Source: JADHMP01 sp964386915
Lineage (GTDB): Bacteria > Bacteroidota > Bacteroidia > Flavobacteriales > Flavobacteriaceae
Direction: 5' to 3'
Assembly (NCBI GenBank): GCA_964386915.1
Contig: CAYLUQ010000018.1
Span: forward strand, 1-30,479
DNA: 30,479 nt
Position numbers and translations under genes: made by a program. The notes below the pieces were generated by a model. The model saw nothing but the letters and a program-made list of their open reading frames with translations, was not told the DNA's origin and did not search any database. Within the stretch, counting starts at the first letter, position 1. Each line of letters starts with the position of its first letter. Below, in pieces: positions 1-7,610 of the stretch.

Positions 1-8
1 CTATGTAG

Positions 9-155
9 TTACCGATGATTTTCCCTCTGGGGCTATTTAGTGAAGACCTCGATTTTAAAACTAAAAGAATGTTAGGCAATTTTCCGCAAGCCTATTCACA
101 TTTGGCACTAATCGATGTAGCACTCGAGCTAAACAATTATTCTGGTAAAGAATAA
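9..155 (+). pseudogene. C-terminal remnant of a GH15-type glucoamylase
   Basis: Reading the frame that ends with TAA at 153-155 gives about 48 residues, including the stretch LGNFPQAYSHLALIDVALEL. This strongly resembles the C-terminal signature of GH15 glucoamylase/trehalase-like proteins, where a Gly-Asn-Phe-Pro-Gln-Ala motif precedes the last helix. The same frame has a TAG stop at 6-8, so it cannot continue upstream in the window. The neighbouring frame is open across the first 40 bases, which fits a frameshift near the left edge. The family match is from memory of the motif. Whether the rest of the gene exists to the left, making this a frameshifted gene rather than a stub, cannot be seen. 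GH15 enzymes release glucose from alpha-glucan ends. No function is expected from this fragment alone. Confidence 0.5.
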
Positions 156-319
156 TATTGGTTCACCTTACCTATCAAATTCCATCCCCCTATTTCAATA
201 AAAAAACCATTTTCTAAAACCCATACCCCTGTATTTGAGCTAGTGCTGGAAAGAAAATTTTAGCGTTTTAAATATCTCAGGGTCCCAACCCTTAGGGAGG
301 GGACAGGGACAACATAAGA
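156..319. other. Non-coding stretch with a small hairpin
   Basis: No reading frame here looks coding. The only structure seen is an imperfect inverted repeat at 282-304: outer arms GTCCC and GGGAC enclose an inner CCC-TTA-GGG. It has no following T-run on either strand, so it is not a convincing intrinsic terminator. It lies between two broken genes and may simply be a leftover of decayed DNA. Confidence 0.35.
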
Positions 320-475
320 CTAGTTGATTTTACGTTGAACAGATGATTTAGAGACTGTATTTCCTTTCTTCAAAAGCTTATCACTAATCTCTCGATAGGA
401 CATCCCATCTTCTTTGCATCTTCTATCCAATCTTCAAGGGCTTAAGGTTACCTTCCTACTTAATGTCCTATTCAT
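320..475 (-). pseudogene. Broken small helix-turn-helix protein gene
   Basis: On the minus strand an ATG at 473-475 opens a frame that starts MNRTLSRKVTLS and hits TGA after 13 codons. The same frame resumes further on as DGMSYREISDKLLKKGN and ends at TAG (320-322). The middle reads sensibly (LEDWIEDAKK) only in another frame. One extra base near the TGA and one missing base before DGMSY restore a continuous product of about 51 residues. The Ser-Tyr-Arg-Glu-Ile pattern followed by a Val-Ser-x-Ser-Val helix is typical of helix-turn-helix DNA-binding segments in recombinases, transposases and small regulators. The parent family is not identified. Without correction the gene is dead. Confidence 0.5.
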
Positions 476-485
476 TCCCTATAGC

Positions 486-590
486 CTTCTCAACAACTAT
501 ATCAGGGTTAAATTTTGGGGCATTCCTAAAAAAGAATTAGAACTCAATGCGTTTAAAAAATCATTGTTTTTAGAGCCCGATAAAAGTTAA
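486..590 (+). other. Possible C-terminal coding scrap, unassigned
   Basis: A plus-strand frame ending with TAA at 588-590 gives a residue run such as RVKFWGIPKKELELNAF, whose composition looks like real protein. There is no usable start codon. Further upstream the frame runs antisense to the broken helix-turn-helix gene. I do not recognise the family. It may be the tail of a deleted gene or a chance open stretch. Confidence 0.2.
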
Positions 591-640
591 GTTTAGGCTT
601 AAAATAGATACATTAGAGCTCAGGATTCAAATTTATTTAT

Positions 641-874
641 ATGCAGGGAAAAATGCCCAGTCCAAACACTGTAACCGGTAAAATTTATCGCTATATTTTT
701 AAGGAACTTGAAGAACATCCTGAGGGAATAAGGTGGGTTGACCTTAATGATAGGATTTTAAAAAAATATCCAGATTTTCATCCCAAGACCATAAATGGGT
801 GTATTTGGAAATTAACACAACTTTTTCCAGAGGAGGTGCACAAGCCTGAAAAAGGATTGTTTCAATTAAAGTAA
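641..874 (+). CDS. Small winged-helix-like protein, function unknown
   Basis: This encodes 77 residues, of mixed charge and without signal peptide or membrane segment, so it is probably cytoplasmic. The pattern is that of a compact winged helix: a first helix (GKIYRYIFKELEEHP), a Gly-Ile-Arg-Trp turn into a second helix (DLNDRILKKYP), a recognition-type helix (HPKTINGCIWKLTQ) and a short beta wing ending in KGLFQLK. Domains of this kind, as I recall them, occur as stand-alone proteins or as parts of larger restriction-modification or regulatory proteins. Here the reading frame stops right after the domain. It may therefore be a genuine small DNA-binding protein or the surviving piece of a larger gene, since it lies next to several broken genes. 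The ATG is preceded by AT-rich sequence without an obvious ribosome binding site, which is common in Bacteroidota. Confidence 0.55.
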   Translation: MQGKMPSPNTVTGKIYRYIFKELEEHPEGIRWVDLNDRILKKYPDFHPKTINGCIWKLTQLFPEEVHKPEKGLFQLK

Positions 875-902
875 TTCTACGGCAACAAGCTACAGAGAAT
901 TT

Positions 903-2201
903 TTAATGAGGAATTAGCCATTGGTTTTGCTCAAGATCGAGTTGTCCACCCATTTTTTCAAGCACCACTCGATTTACAATATCAACTCCTTTTTGAGCCA
1001 TATTTTCAAAGGTGTCTATACCCTCATTGGGAAATCCTTTTCTAGTGCGATGAATATTGAATTGGGTAGCCATTTTTTTACCAAATTCTTCTTGAATTGC
1101 ATCGGCACCCATCATAAAACCTAACAATCCTCCCCAAGTAGCAGTGGGATTGTCAGAATCCCAACCGGCTAAAGCGCCAATTTTGATGGTTTCTTTTAGA
1201 TCACCTTCACCATAGAACAGACTAATCATGCCGGCTCCAAAATTGATTCCAGCTGCAAAACAACCGTGGCAGCTTTTGTCTAAAGTGGCCCAATGATAGC
1301 CATCCTCTTGACGAATTTGGTATTTTTCATGCAATTGGTCTCTTGTTGTTTCCCAAGGAATTTTTTCTTGATAGTGGGTTAAAACAAAATCATACATTTT
1401 AGCTGGATAGGAATCAGTAGGCAAATGCTGTCGGGCTTGTTGAGCCATCCACATGAGTTTTTCTTGGCGGGTGGCATGGTTTGTCTGTTGAGCAGCCAAA
1501 GCATACATAATAATATAGAATTCGGCAATCTTAGCGGCGTTTTCACGGGCTGTAGTTCGAACGGCTAATGCCCCTAGATCAAGAGCAATTGAGGGCTTTG
1601 TAGGAGCAAAAAAACCAAAAATTTCAGTTGTTAACTGTGCGTCTATCATTTCATAATGCGGATTAAGTTGGGGGTCGCTAGTCTGTGGTGGCACATAACC
1701 TTCCAACATCAAATCAAACGCCTTTTGGTTTGAAACCCATAAATAGTTTTCTTCTTCTTGGCGTATATGAGCCAACCAAGCATCCCGAATTTGAGCTCCA
1801 GTGAGAATTAAACTTGGGCTTTTGTGAAGCAATTCTTGGTAAATATATTCAATGTCAGTATCATCATCTGCTCCCCAAATGCTGTCCTTTTCAGCAAAAA
1901 GAAAGGTGATGATGTCCGAATAGTTGTTAGACCCCCATAGATTTGGCTGATCGGGCTGACCCCAATCCTCACGGGTATAAAACCCAGCTCCCTTTCCCCC
2001 TACTGGAATTCCAATTTTATCCATTTCGGTAATCAATCCGGTCCAATTCGCAATGCATTGCCCCAACCAAAAACCGTGAAGTTGATTGTGATAGGTCGCA
2101 CGATCTATCGCTATATAGGGAGCCTGATTAGATTGACATGCCACTTGAATGCCCAAAAGAAGAATAATTCCTAAGCCCTTAAGGTTTTTTAAGGAAAACA
2201 T
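903..2201 (-). CDS. ADP-ribosylglycohydrolase-fold lipoprotein
   Basis: This 432-residue protein has a lipoprotein signal with the lipobox cysteine at residue 22. No acidic residues follow the cysteine, which favours the periplasmic face over the cell surface. The ADP-ribosylglycohydrolase fold is indicated by an N-terminal Gly-Phe-Trp-Leu-Gly segment near residue 43, an acidic cluster DDDTD at 112-116 and the C-terminal motif GWDSDNPTATWGG at 346-358. The two acidic clusters correspond to the sites that bind the paired metal ions (Mg or Mn). The family removes ADP-ribose from proteins or cleaves other N- or O-ribosides. Exported members near SusC/SusD pairs probably act on imported ribosides or glycosides rather than on modified proteins. 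It begins 10 bases after the FG-GAP/UnbV gene, so it is the last gene of that transcript. The fold is well supported; the substrate is not known. Confidence 0.85.
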   Translation of the reverse strand: MFSLKNLKGLGIILLLGIQVACQSNQAPYIAIDRATYHNQLHGFWLGQCIANWTGLITEMDKIGIPVGGKGAGFYTREDWGQPDQPNLWGSNNYSDIITFLFAEKDSIWGADDDTDIEYIYQELLHKSPSLILTGAQIRDAWLAHIRQEEENYLWVSNQKAFDLMLEGYVPPQTSDPQLNPHYEMIDAQLTTEIFGFFAPTKPSIALDLGALAVRTTARENAAKIAEFYIIMYALAAQQTNHATRQEKLMWMAQQARQHLPTDSYPAKMYDFVLTHYQEKIPWETTRDQLHEKYQIRQEDGYHWATLDKSCHGCFAAGINFGAGMISLFYGEGDLKETIKIGALAGWDSDNPTATWGGLLGFMMGADAIQEEFGKKMATQFNIHRTRKGFPNEGIDTFENMAQKGVDIVNRVVLEKMGGQLDLEQNQWLIPH

Positions 2202-2211
2202 AATTAAAGTT

Positions 2212-5200
2212 TTATTGATTTTCTATTATTCGCGTTGGTTGTTGTGCAGCATCAAAGAAGGTTACATTTAGCGCCTTGTCCGAAATCCAAAAGGAGAACG
2301 TGCTCTGCGATTGAAAACCAAAAGCATTACGTTTGGTTCTTTTCTGGGTTTTACCCTCGGGTAACTCAATCAAACAATATGTTTCATTGGCTTTCCAAGT
2401 CAGGCGCTTTAGGGCCTTTTTTAATTGAGGGGTGTAGACTTTTAAACTATCGTTGTTTTGAGAAGCAACAAAATAAGGCTGCTCTCCAACGGCCATTTGA
2501 ACTAAACTTTTGCCATCTCCTGGAACAATAAAATGGGTGTTTTCCATAGCAACCGGAACAAATTCTTTTTGTTGCGTATTAAGTAAAACCAATCCCTGAA
2601 GGGCATCTAAGCGCCCTTGATTGACTTCTACTCCAAAATCATTTCCAACGAGCAATAAATCTTCATAGCCGTCTTGATTGATATCAAAGGTATGAATCCC
2701 ATAAACAGGCGCTAACTGTGCTTCTTCTGGAAGTTTGTGTAGCTTAAACTGATTGTTGCCTACATTTTCTATCCAAGAGGTTTCCATCCAATTGGCATTC
2801 TTAAATAAAGCTCCGCTCAGATCTGCTTCCTTGAAAATTTCGGGTACGATGGCCTCACCATAAGCCCCAAAAGAATTAAACGTTTTACGAAGGGCTCTAA
2901 ATTGTTTAATCACATCTTCCCAAGGGTGATAGAGGTAGTTGCGTTTTGAGCCTAAACTGTCTCGCACATAAAACGAAAGGAAGGGGTCCACGCTGCCATT
3001 GGCGTCAAAATCTTTAGCAATGATCCCCATTGGGGCATCTTCCTGAACCTTAAAATAGGTGTTCCGTCCAAAATTGCCCAAAATGTAGTCCATGTCCCCA
3101 TCGTTATCCAAATCGGCTGTGCTAATGCTGTTCCACCAGCCCTTAGCATTTTCAATACCAGTTTGTTGAATTTGTTTGAGTTGGCCTTGCCGGTTTTCAA
3201 AAAAGAGAACAGACATCCACTCCCCTACAACAATAAGGTCTTCCCAGCCATCATTATTAAAATCAGTCCAAAGAGCATCGGTAACTAGACCCAATGGAGT
3301 TTGGCCGGTGCTCAGCTTGTTTGAAGCATCTTCAAACAAAAGGGTTTTCTCACTGCTTTTGTTTTCTAATAAAAAAGAGCGTCCAGACACAGGATACTGT
3401 CCCGGCACTACACGATTGCCAACAAACAAATCTAGATCACCATCATGATCAAAGTCAGCTGGTTTAACACAAGAACTATTAGCCCCAAAATTGGGTAAAT
3501 CTAATGGTGCTTTTGCAAAAACTCCCTTTCCATTGTTCATCCAAATAACATCGTCATAATAGTTTGAGTCAGGTGAAAATTGGCCGGAACCATGGGCTAT
3601 ATAGAGGTCCAAGTCGCCGTCGGTATCAACATCGAATAAAGTCATTCCGGCGTCTTCTTCTAAATCTTTTTCTTGCCCTTTAAAAGATTGTGTTTCTTTT
3701 CTAAACGTGCCGTTTTTTTGCTGAAAAAAGAGGGTTTCTTTTTTTCCTCTACTGCCTCCTACAATAAGGTCTTCTAGGCCATCAGCATTGAGATCGCCCA
3801 CGACAAGGGCAGGTCCATATTGGGACATTTTGTGGGGTAGGGTGATTTGGAGATTAAAATCGATAAAATCATCGTCTTCATCTTTATGCTCAATTTGAAG
3901 CGCCTTATTAGCTTGTTTAAACAAGGGATTGTTTGGCTTTTCTTCAAACTCTCTTAAACGTTCTTTTTGATACTTCAAGGAATGGGTTTGGTTGATTTCT
4001 AGTGCTAACCAGCGCTGTTTTGTTCCATCGGGCCATTGAATCCAAAGGGAATCAATTTGAGTTTGAGCCCCCAGTCCAAAATGAAGAGTGGATTCAGGTT
4101 GAGATAAATAGCCCCTGCCAGATAATAAAATTTTAGTCTGCACACTCTTCCCACTATACAAGCGCAGCTCAGCCCCATAGGGGGCTTGATTTTGATCTTT
4201 TCCAATTAAATCAAATCGAATATAATGTTGCTCATTTTCGGATTGAGAAAGGGTGTTTTCCAAAACCGTTGCAGGATCATTAATATTGTTGAGAATCAGA
4301 TCTAGGTCTCCGTCGTTGTCTAAATCTCCATAAACAGCACCATTGGTATAAGTTTGGAAGTTGGTTCCCCATTCTATTGACACATCGTCAAATTGAAGGC
4401 TTCCTCTATTTTTAAATACAAAATTGGGCATTTTGATTTGCGGAATAACGGCTAGCAATTGTTCTCTGCTCACCAATCGATTGGCAGTGACCCTAAAATC
4501 ACTAAAATCTTTGTCTACAATATCCTTCGGAAAGCCATTCACCACAAACAGGTCTTCAAGGCCATCATTGTCAAAATCGGCAAAAAGGCTGGCCCAACTC
4601 CAATCGGTTTCAGCTACCCCTGCCTGCATTCCAATTTCACTAAAGAGTGGCAATTGAGTGTTGGGATTAACCCCCTGATGCAATTGCAAAACATTGCGAG
4701 GATATTGATATTGGTAGTTATAACGTCGGGTTAATATTTCTTTGGTATAGCTCGTTCCTTTTTGAAATAATTTTTTTCGTTTGTTGTAATAGGGCTGCAT
4801 TTCAGACACAAAGAGATCTAGGTTTCCGTCGTTATTTACATCTCCCAAATCACTTCCCATAGAACTAAGGCTAAAGTGCTTAAATAGGGTGCCCGCTTCG
4901 TTTGTAAAGGTTTTATCACCTTGGTTTAAATAAACAATGTCATTGCTTAAATAGTCATTGGCCACATAAAGATCTAACCAACCATCTTGATTGAAGTCTT
5001 GAACAAGGGTGCTGTGGCTAAATCCGTGAAAACGAATATTTGCGGCCCTTGAAATATCTTCAAAATAGAGTTGACCGGATGCTGTTTGCCCTTTGTTTTC
5101 ATATAGTTTATCTACACTCAGCACCGCCGATTCACTTTGCAGGTTTTGAAATACATTGGGGTCAATATTTTCAATTCGGTTCACGCCAATAAAAACATCG

Positions 5201-5763
5201 AGGTCACCGTCCTGATCAAAATCAAAAAATTGAGCGTGGGAGGAATAGCTATTGTCATGAAGACCATAGGCTTGTGCTTGCTCCTTAAAATGAGGAACGC
5301 CCTGGGCGTCAATTCCTTGATTGATATAGAGTAAATTTTGTCTTAAATGCTCTTCTTTACGTAGGGTATTGCATACATAAATATCCAACAAACCATCTGC
5401 GTTTATGTCAATAATGTTGACTCCAGAAGACCAAATTAAAGGGTCTTTCTTCTCTATACCGGCTTGAGCGCTTACATTTTGAAAGCTTAATTTACCACGA
5501 TTGAGATAAAGTTGATTGTCTACTTGATTGCCCGTAAAAAAAACATCTAAAAGGCCATCTTTATTAAGATCTCCCAAAGCCACACCGGCTCCATTATAAA
5601 AAAATTCGTTATCTAAAATACTGAGGGAGTCATTTTCTACAATGCGGTTGTTGAAGTCAATTTTAGATTGGGTTTGAGTCACCTTTTGGAAAAGGGTTTT
5701 ATGGCGTTTCACACAGGAACTAAAAACGATAGCGAGAACAAACAATAGCAGAAACTTACGCAT
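2212..5763 (-). CDS. FG-GAP/VCBS repeat lipoprotein with ASPIC/UnbV domain
   Basis: This 1183-residue protein has a lipoprotein signal with the acceptor cysteine at residue 17. At least a dozen Asp-x-Asn/Asp-x-Asp-Gly-x-x-Asp motifs (for example NKDGLLDVFF, DQDGDLDVFI, DNDGDLDLIL, NADGLEDLIV) mark calcium-binding FG-GAP/VCBS propeller blades. They fall in two sets, about residues 55-500 and 650-1115. An ASPIC/UnbV domain (about 515-585, with PYGAELRLY and IQWPDGTKQRW) lies between them, as in the CRTAC1-like family. Such proteins are exported, probably bind calcium and often accompany SusC/SusD pairs in Flavobacteriia. The biochemical role is not established; glycan or protein binding is the usual guess. 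The gene follows susD after a 93-base gap that contains a strong terminator, and precedes the ADP-ribosylglycohydrolase gene by 10 bases. Confidence 0.9.
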   Translation of the reverse strand: MRKFLLLFVLAIVFSSCVKRHKTLFQKVTQTQSKIDFNNRIVENDSLSILDNEFFYNGAGVALGDLNKDGLLDVFFTGNQVDNQLYLNRGKLSFQNVSAQAGIEKKDPLIWSSGVNIIDINADGLLDIYVCNTLRKEEHLRQNLLYINQGIDAQGVPHFKEQAQAYGLHDNSYSSHAQFFDFDQDGDLDVFIGVNRIENIDPNVFQNLQSESAVLSVDKLYENKGQTASGQLYFEDISRAANIRFHGFSHSTLVQDFNQDGWLDLYVANDYLSNDIVYLNQGDKTFTNEAGTLFKHFSLSSMGSDLGDVNNDGNLDLFVSEMQPYYNKRKKLFQKGTSYTKEILTRRYNYQYQYPRNVLQLHQGVNPNTQLPLFSEIGMQAGVAETDWSWASLFADFDNDGLEDLFVVNGFPKDIVDKDFSDFRVTANRLVSREQLLAVIPQIKMPNFVFKNRGSLQFDDVSIEWGTNFQTYTNGAVYGDLDNDGDLDLILNNINDPATVLENTLSQSENEQHYIRFDLIGKDQNQAPYGAELRLYSGKSVQTKILLSGRGYLSQPESTLHFGLGAQTQIDSLWIQWPDGTKQRWLALEINQTHSLKYQKERLREFEEKPNNPLFKQANKALQIEHKDEDDDFIDFNLQITLPHKMSQYGPALVVGDLNADGLEDLIVGGSRGKKETLFFQQKNGTFRKETQSFKGQEKDLEEDAGMTLFDVDTDGDLDLYIAHGSGQFSPDSNYYDDVIWMNNGKGVFAKAPLDLPNFGANSSCVKPADFDHDGDLDLFVGNRVVPGQYPVSGRSFLLENKSSEKTLLFEDASNKLSTGQTPLGLVTDALWTDFNNDGWEDLIVVGEWMSVLFFENRQGQLKQIQQTGIENAKGWWNSISTADLDNDGDMDYILGNFGRNTYFKVQEDAPMGIIAKDFDANGSVDPFLSFYVRDSLGSKRNYLYHPWEDVIKQFRALRKTFNSFGAYGEAIVPEIFKEADLSGALFKNANWMETSWIENVGNNQFKLHKLPEEAQLAPVYGIHTFDINQDGYEDLLLVGNDFGVEVNQGRLDALQGLVLLNTQQKEFVPVAMENTHFIVPGDGKSLVQMAVGEQPYFVASQNNDSLKVYTPQLKKALKRLTWKANETYCLIELPEGKTQKRTKRNAFGFQSQSTFSFWISDKALNVTFFDAAQQPTRIIENQ

Positions 5764-5806
5764 TTTAGAGGACTTTAAAGACTTGCTTTTTAGACAAATA
5801 TATTAT

Positions 5807-5837
5807 AAAAAAATGGAGGGCAATTGCCCCCCATTTT
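5807..5837 (-). terminator. Intrinsic terminator between susD and the UnbV gene
   Basis: Read on the minus strand, a 12-pair stem with an AATT loop lies just after the susD stop. Its G-rich arm ends GGGGGGC and the opposite arm is GCCCTCC, with one G-U pair in RNA. It is followed directly by seven U residues. This fits a Rho-independent terminator. It would end most transcripts after susCD and allow only partial read-through into the two downstream lipoprotein genes, setting their ratio. Confidence 0.8.
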
Positions 5838-5856
5838 AACACTGTGCAACTACAAA

Positions 5857-7602
5857 TTAATAGCCGGCATTTTGAGACAATATGTCTGCGCCTTGGATAT
5901 CAATTTGAGATTGTGGAATTGGATAGTATTCGTTTTTACCCGAAGAAAAAGTAGCACCTGCAAATTTTGCACTTAAATATTGTGCTTCATATTGAAGATA
6001 TTTATTTAATTCTTCTGCAGCAACACCCCAACGAACGAGGTCAAAGAAACGATGTCCTTCTCCAGACAATTCCAACTTGCGCTCTAAACGAACCGCTTTA
6101 GTAGCAAAATCTTTGCTTGGAAAGCTGTCATATAAAGCAATTTCATAGTTTGCTGCAAACGAACCGTCAGGATTTTTAACCCAATGGTTTTGGTTTGCTG
6201 CTCTTTCACGAACTTGATTAACATATTCCAATGCTTTAGCCAAAGAACCTGCTTCAATTTCTGCCTCAGCAGCCATGAGCAACACATCGGCATAGCGAAT
6301 GATGGTATAATTCATCAAAGCATATCCTCTTGTCCAAGAACTCGCATCGGTTAGACTTCCTTCTTGAGACTTGTAGTAGATATATTTCTTTGGTGAATAA
6401 GGTCCTGCATAATCTTGCTTACGAATCCAGTTTTTTCCTGGGTGCGCAATCCAATCTAAATAAGGAATACTTCTTCTTCCAATAGAGTGGTCAATTCTTG
6501 GATCTAGCGGATCAGCATCTGGTGTAAAAGGATCAGATGATTCAATTAAGTAATCATGAACAATAGCACCGTCGTTGCTAAATTCTTCTCCGTTCAATCT
6601 AGGCAAACCGTTAACCGTTCTAAAGGTGTTGGCTAGAGAGAATGAAGGCTGAAAGAATCCACAACAGTTACCAGGACCATCAGCTCCCGTGTTGTAGGGG
6701 TAGTTCAAATCGTCAAAATAGTTGGCGTTTGCCACATTTCCTGAGTTATTAGCCGACTCAACATCAAAAATAGCTTCTTTGTGGTTGTCAAACTCGGCGT
6801 TGTAGATATCAGGATAGTTGTCTAAAAGTCCGTATTTTTCACCAGAAGGTGTTTTTCCGTTTGCAATCACTTGGTCAAACCACTCTTTAGCTTTGCCATA
6901 TTGCTTATCATAGAGATATGCTTTGCCTAAATAAGCAGCAGCTGCCCACTTGTTTACACGTCCAGCTTGCGCTTGTGTTTCAGGAAGATTATCATAAGCA
7001 AATTTAAAATCTGCAATGATATTATCCCAAGTCACTCCAGGAGAGTTAGGAACACTAGAAATATCAGCGGCTTCAACTGTTTCGTCAATGTAAGGCACAC
7101 TTTTAAAGTGCTTTTTCAAGTCAAAATAGAAGTGTCCTCTTAACAACCTAGCTTCACCAGAAAGTCTAGCGGCATCGCCTGCAGAAATTACTTCTGAAAG
7201 AGCTATTAGTTGCAACACTTTATTGGTACGAGAAATTCCTTCGTAACGGCCTCTCCAAAGGCTGTTTAAATCACCTTGAGTAGGGTCTGTTTCATAACGC
7301 TGCACAGGATTAATAGTGCTATAATCCCCGGGGTCGGTGCCTTTATTGGCTTCACCTCCGGCAATAGATCCAGTTACCCAGTGGTTGGGTCCTTCAAATC
7401 GGTTTCCGAATACGCCATTTAAGGCAGCATAAGCACCAATTAGTGTGCCGTCAATACCCGAAAGGGTTGTTAACTGTGCTTCTCCCAATGAGCCAGTGGC
7501 TCCTACGTCTAAAAAATCTTCCTCACAAGCTACCGTTAGGGTTAGAACCCCTAAAAGTGCCACGGAAATGTTTTTAATTTTCATCATATTAAGCATTTTC
7601 AT
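5857..7602 (-). CDS. SusD/RagB-type outer-membrane glycan-binding lipoprotein
   Basis: This 581-residue protein has a lipoprotein signal with cysteine 26 followed by EEDF. The acidic residues after the cysteine match the Bacteroidota signal for export to the cell surface. The body has the SusD/RagB layout: an N-terminal SusD-like part with the typical Trp-Arg-x-x-Tyr-Glu segment (about 110-125), TPR-like helices (AAYLGKAYLYDKQYGKAKEWF) and a C-terminal part with RYADVLLMAAEAE, VNQVRERA and RKLELSGEGHRFFDLVRWG. SusD proteins lid the partner SusC porin and capture the ligand. The gene starts 8 bases after the susC stop, so the two are translated from one transcript. Met6, Met7 are alternative starts; the signal works from any of them. 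The ligand cannot be told from sequence. Confidence 0.97.
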   Translation of the reverse strand: MKMLNMMKIKNISVALLGVLTLTVACEEDFLDVGATGSLGEAQLTTLSGIDGTLIGAYAALNGVFGNRFEGPNHWVTGSIAGGEANKGTDPGDYSTINPVQRYETDPTQGDLNSLWRGRYEGISRTNKVLQLIALSEVISAGDAARLSGEARLLRGHFYFDLKKHFKSVPYIDETVEAADISSVPNSPGVTWDNIIADFKFAYDNLPETQAQAGRVNKWAAAAYLGKAYLYDKQYGKAKEWFDQVIANGKTPSGEKYGLLDNYPDIYNAEFDNHKEAIFDVESANNSGNVANANYFDDLNYPYNTGADGPGNCCGFFQPSFSLANTFRTVNGLPRLNGEEFSNDGAIVHDYLIESSDPFTPDADPLDPRIDHSIGRRSIPYLDWIAHPGKNWIRKQDYAGPYSPKKYIYYKSQEGSLTDASSWTRGYALMNYTIIRYADVLLMAAEAEIEAGSLAKALEYVNQVRERAANQNHWVKNPDGSFAANYEIALYDSFPSKDFATKAVRLERKLELSGEGHRFFDLVRWGVAAEELNKYLQYEAQYLSAKFAGATFSSGKNEYYPIPQSQIDIQGADILSQNAGY

Positions 7603-7610
7603 ATTTATTT

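Noticed and set aside
1203..1290. CHGC in the ADP-ribosylglycohydrolase-fold protein as a possible heme or metal site.
   Set aside because: It lacks the CxxCH order needed for heme attachment, and the family metal ligands are explained by the Asp clusters.
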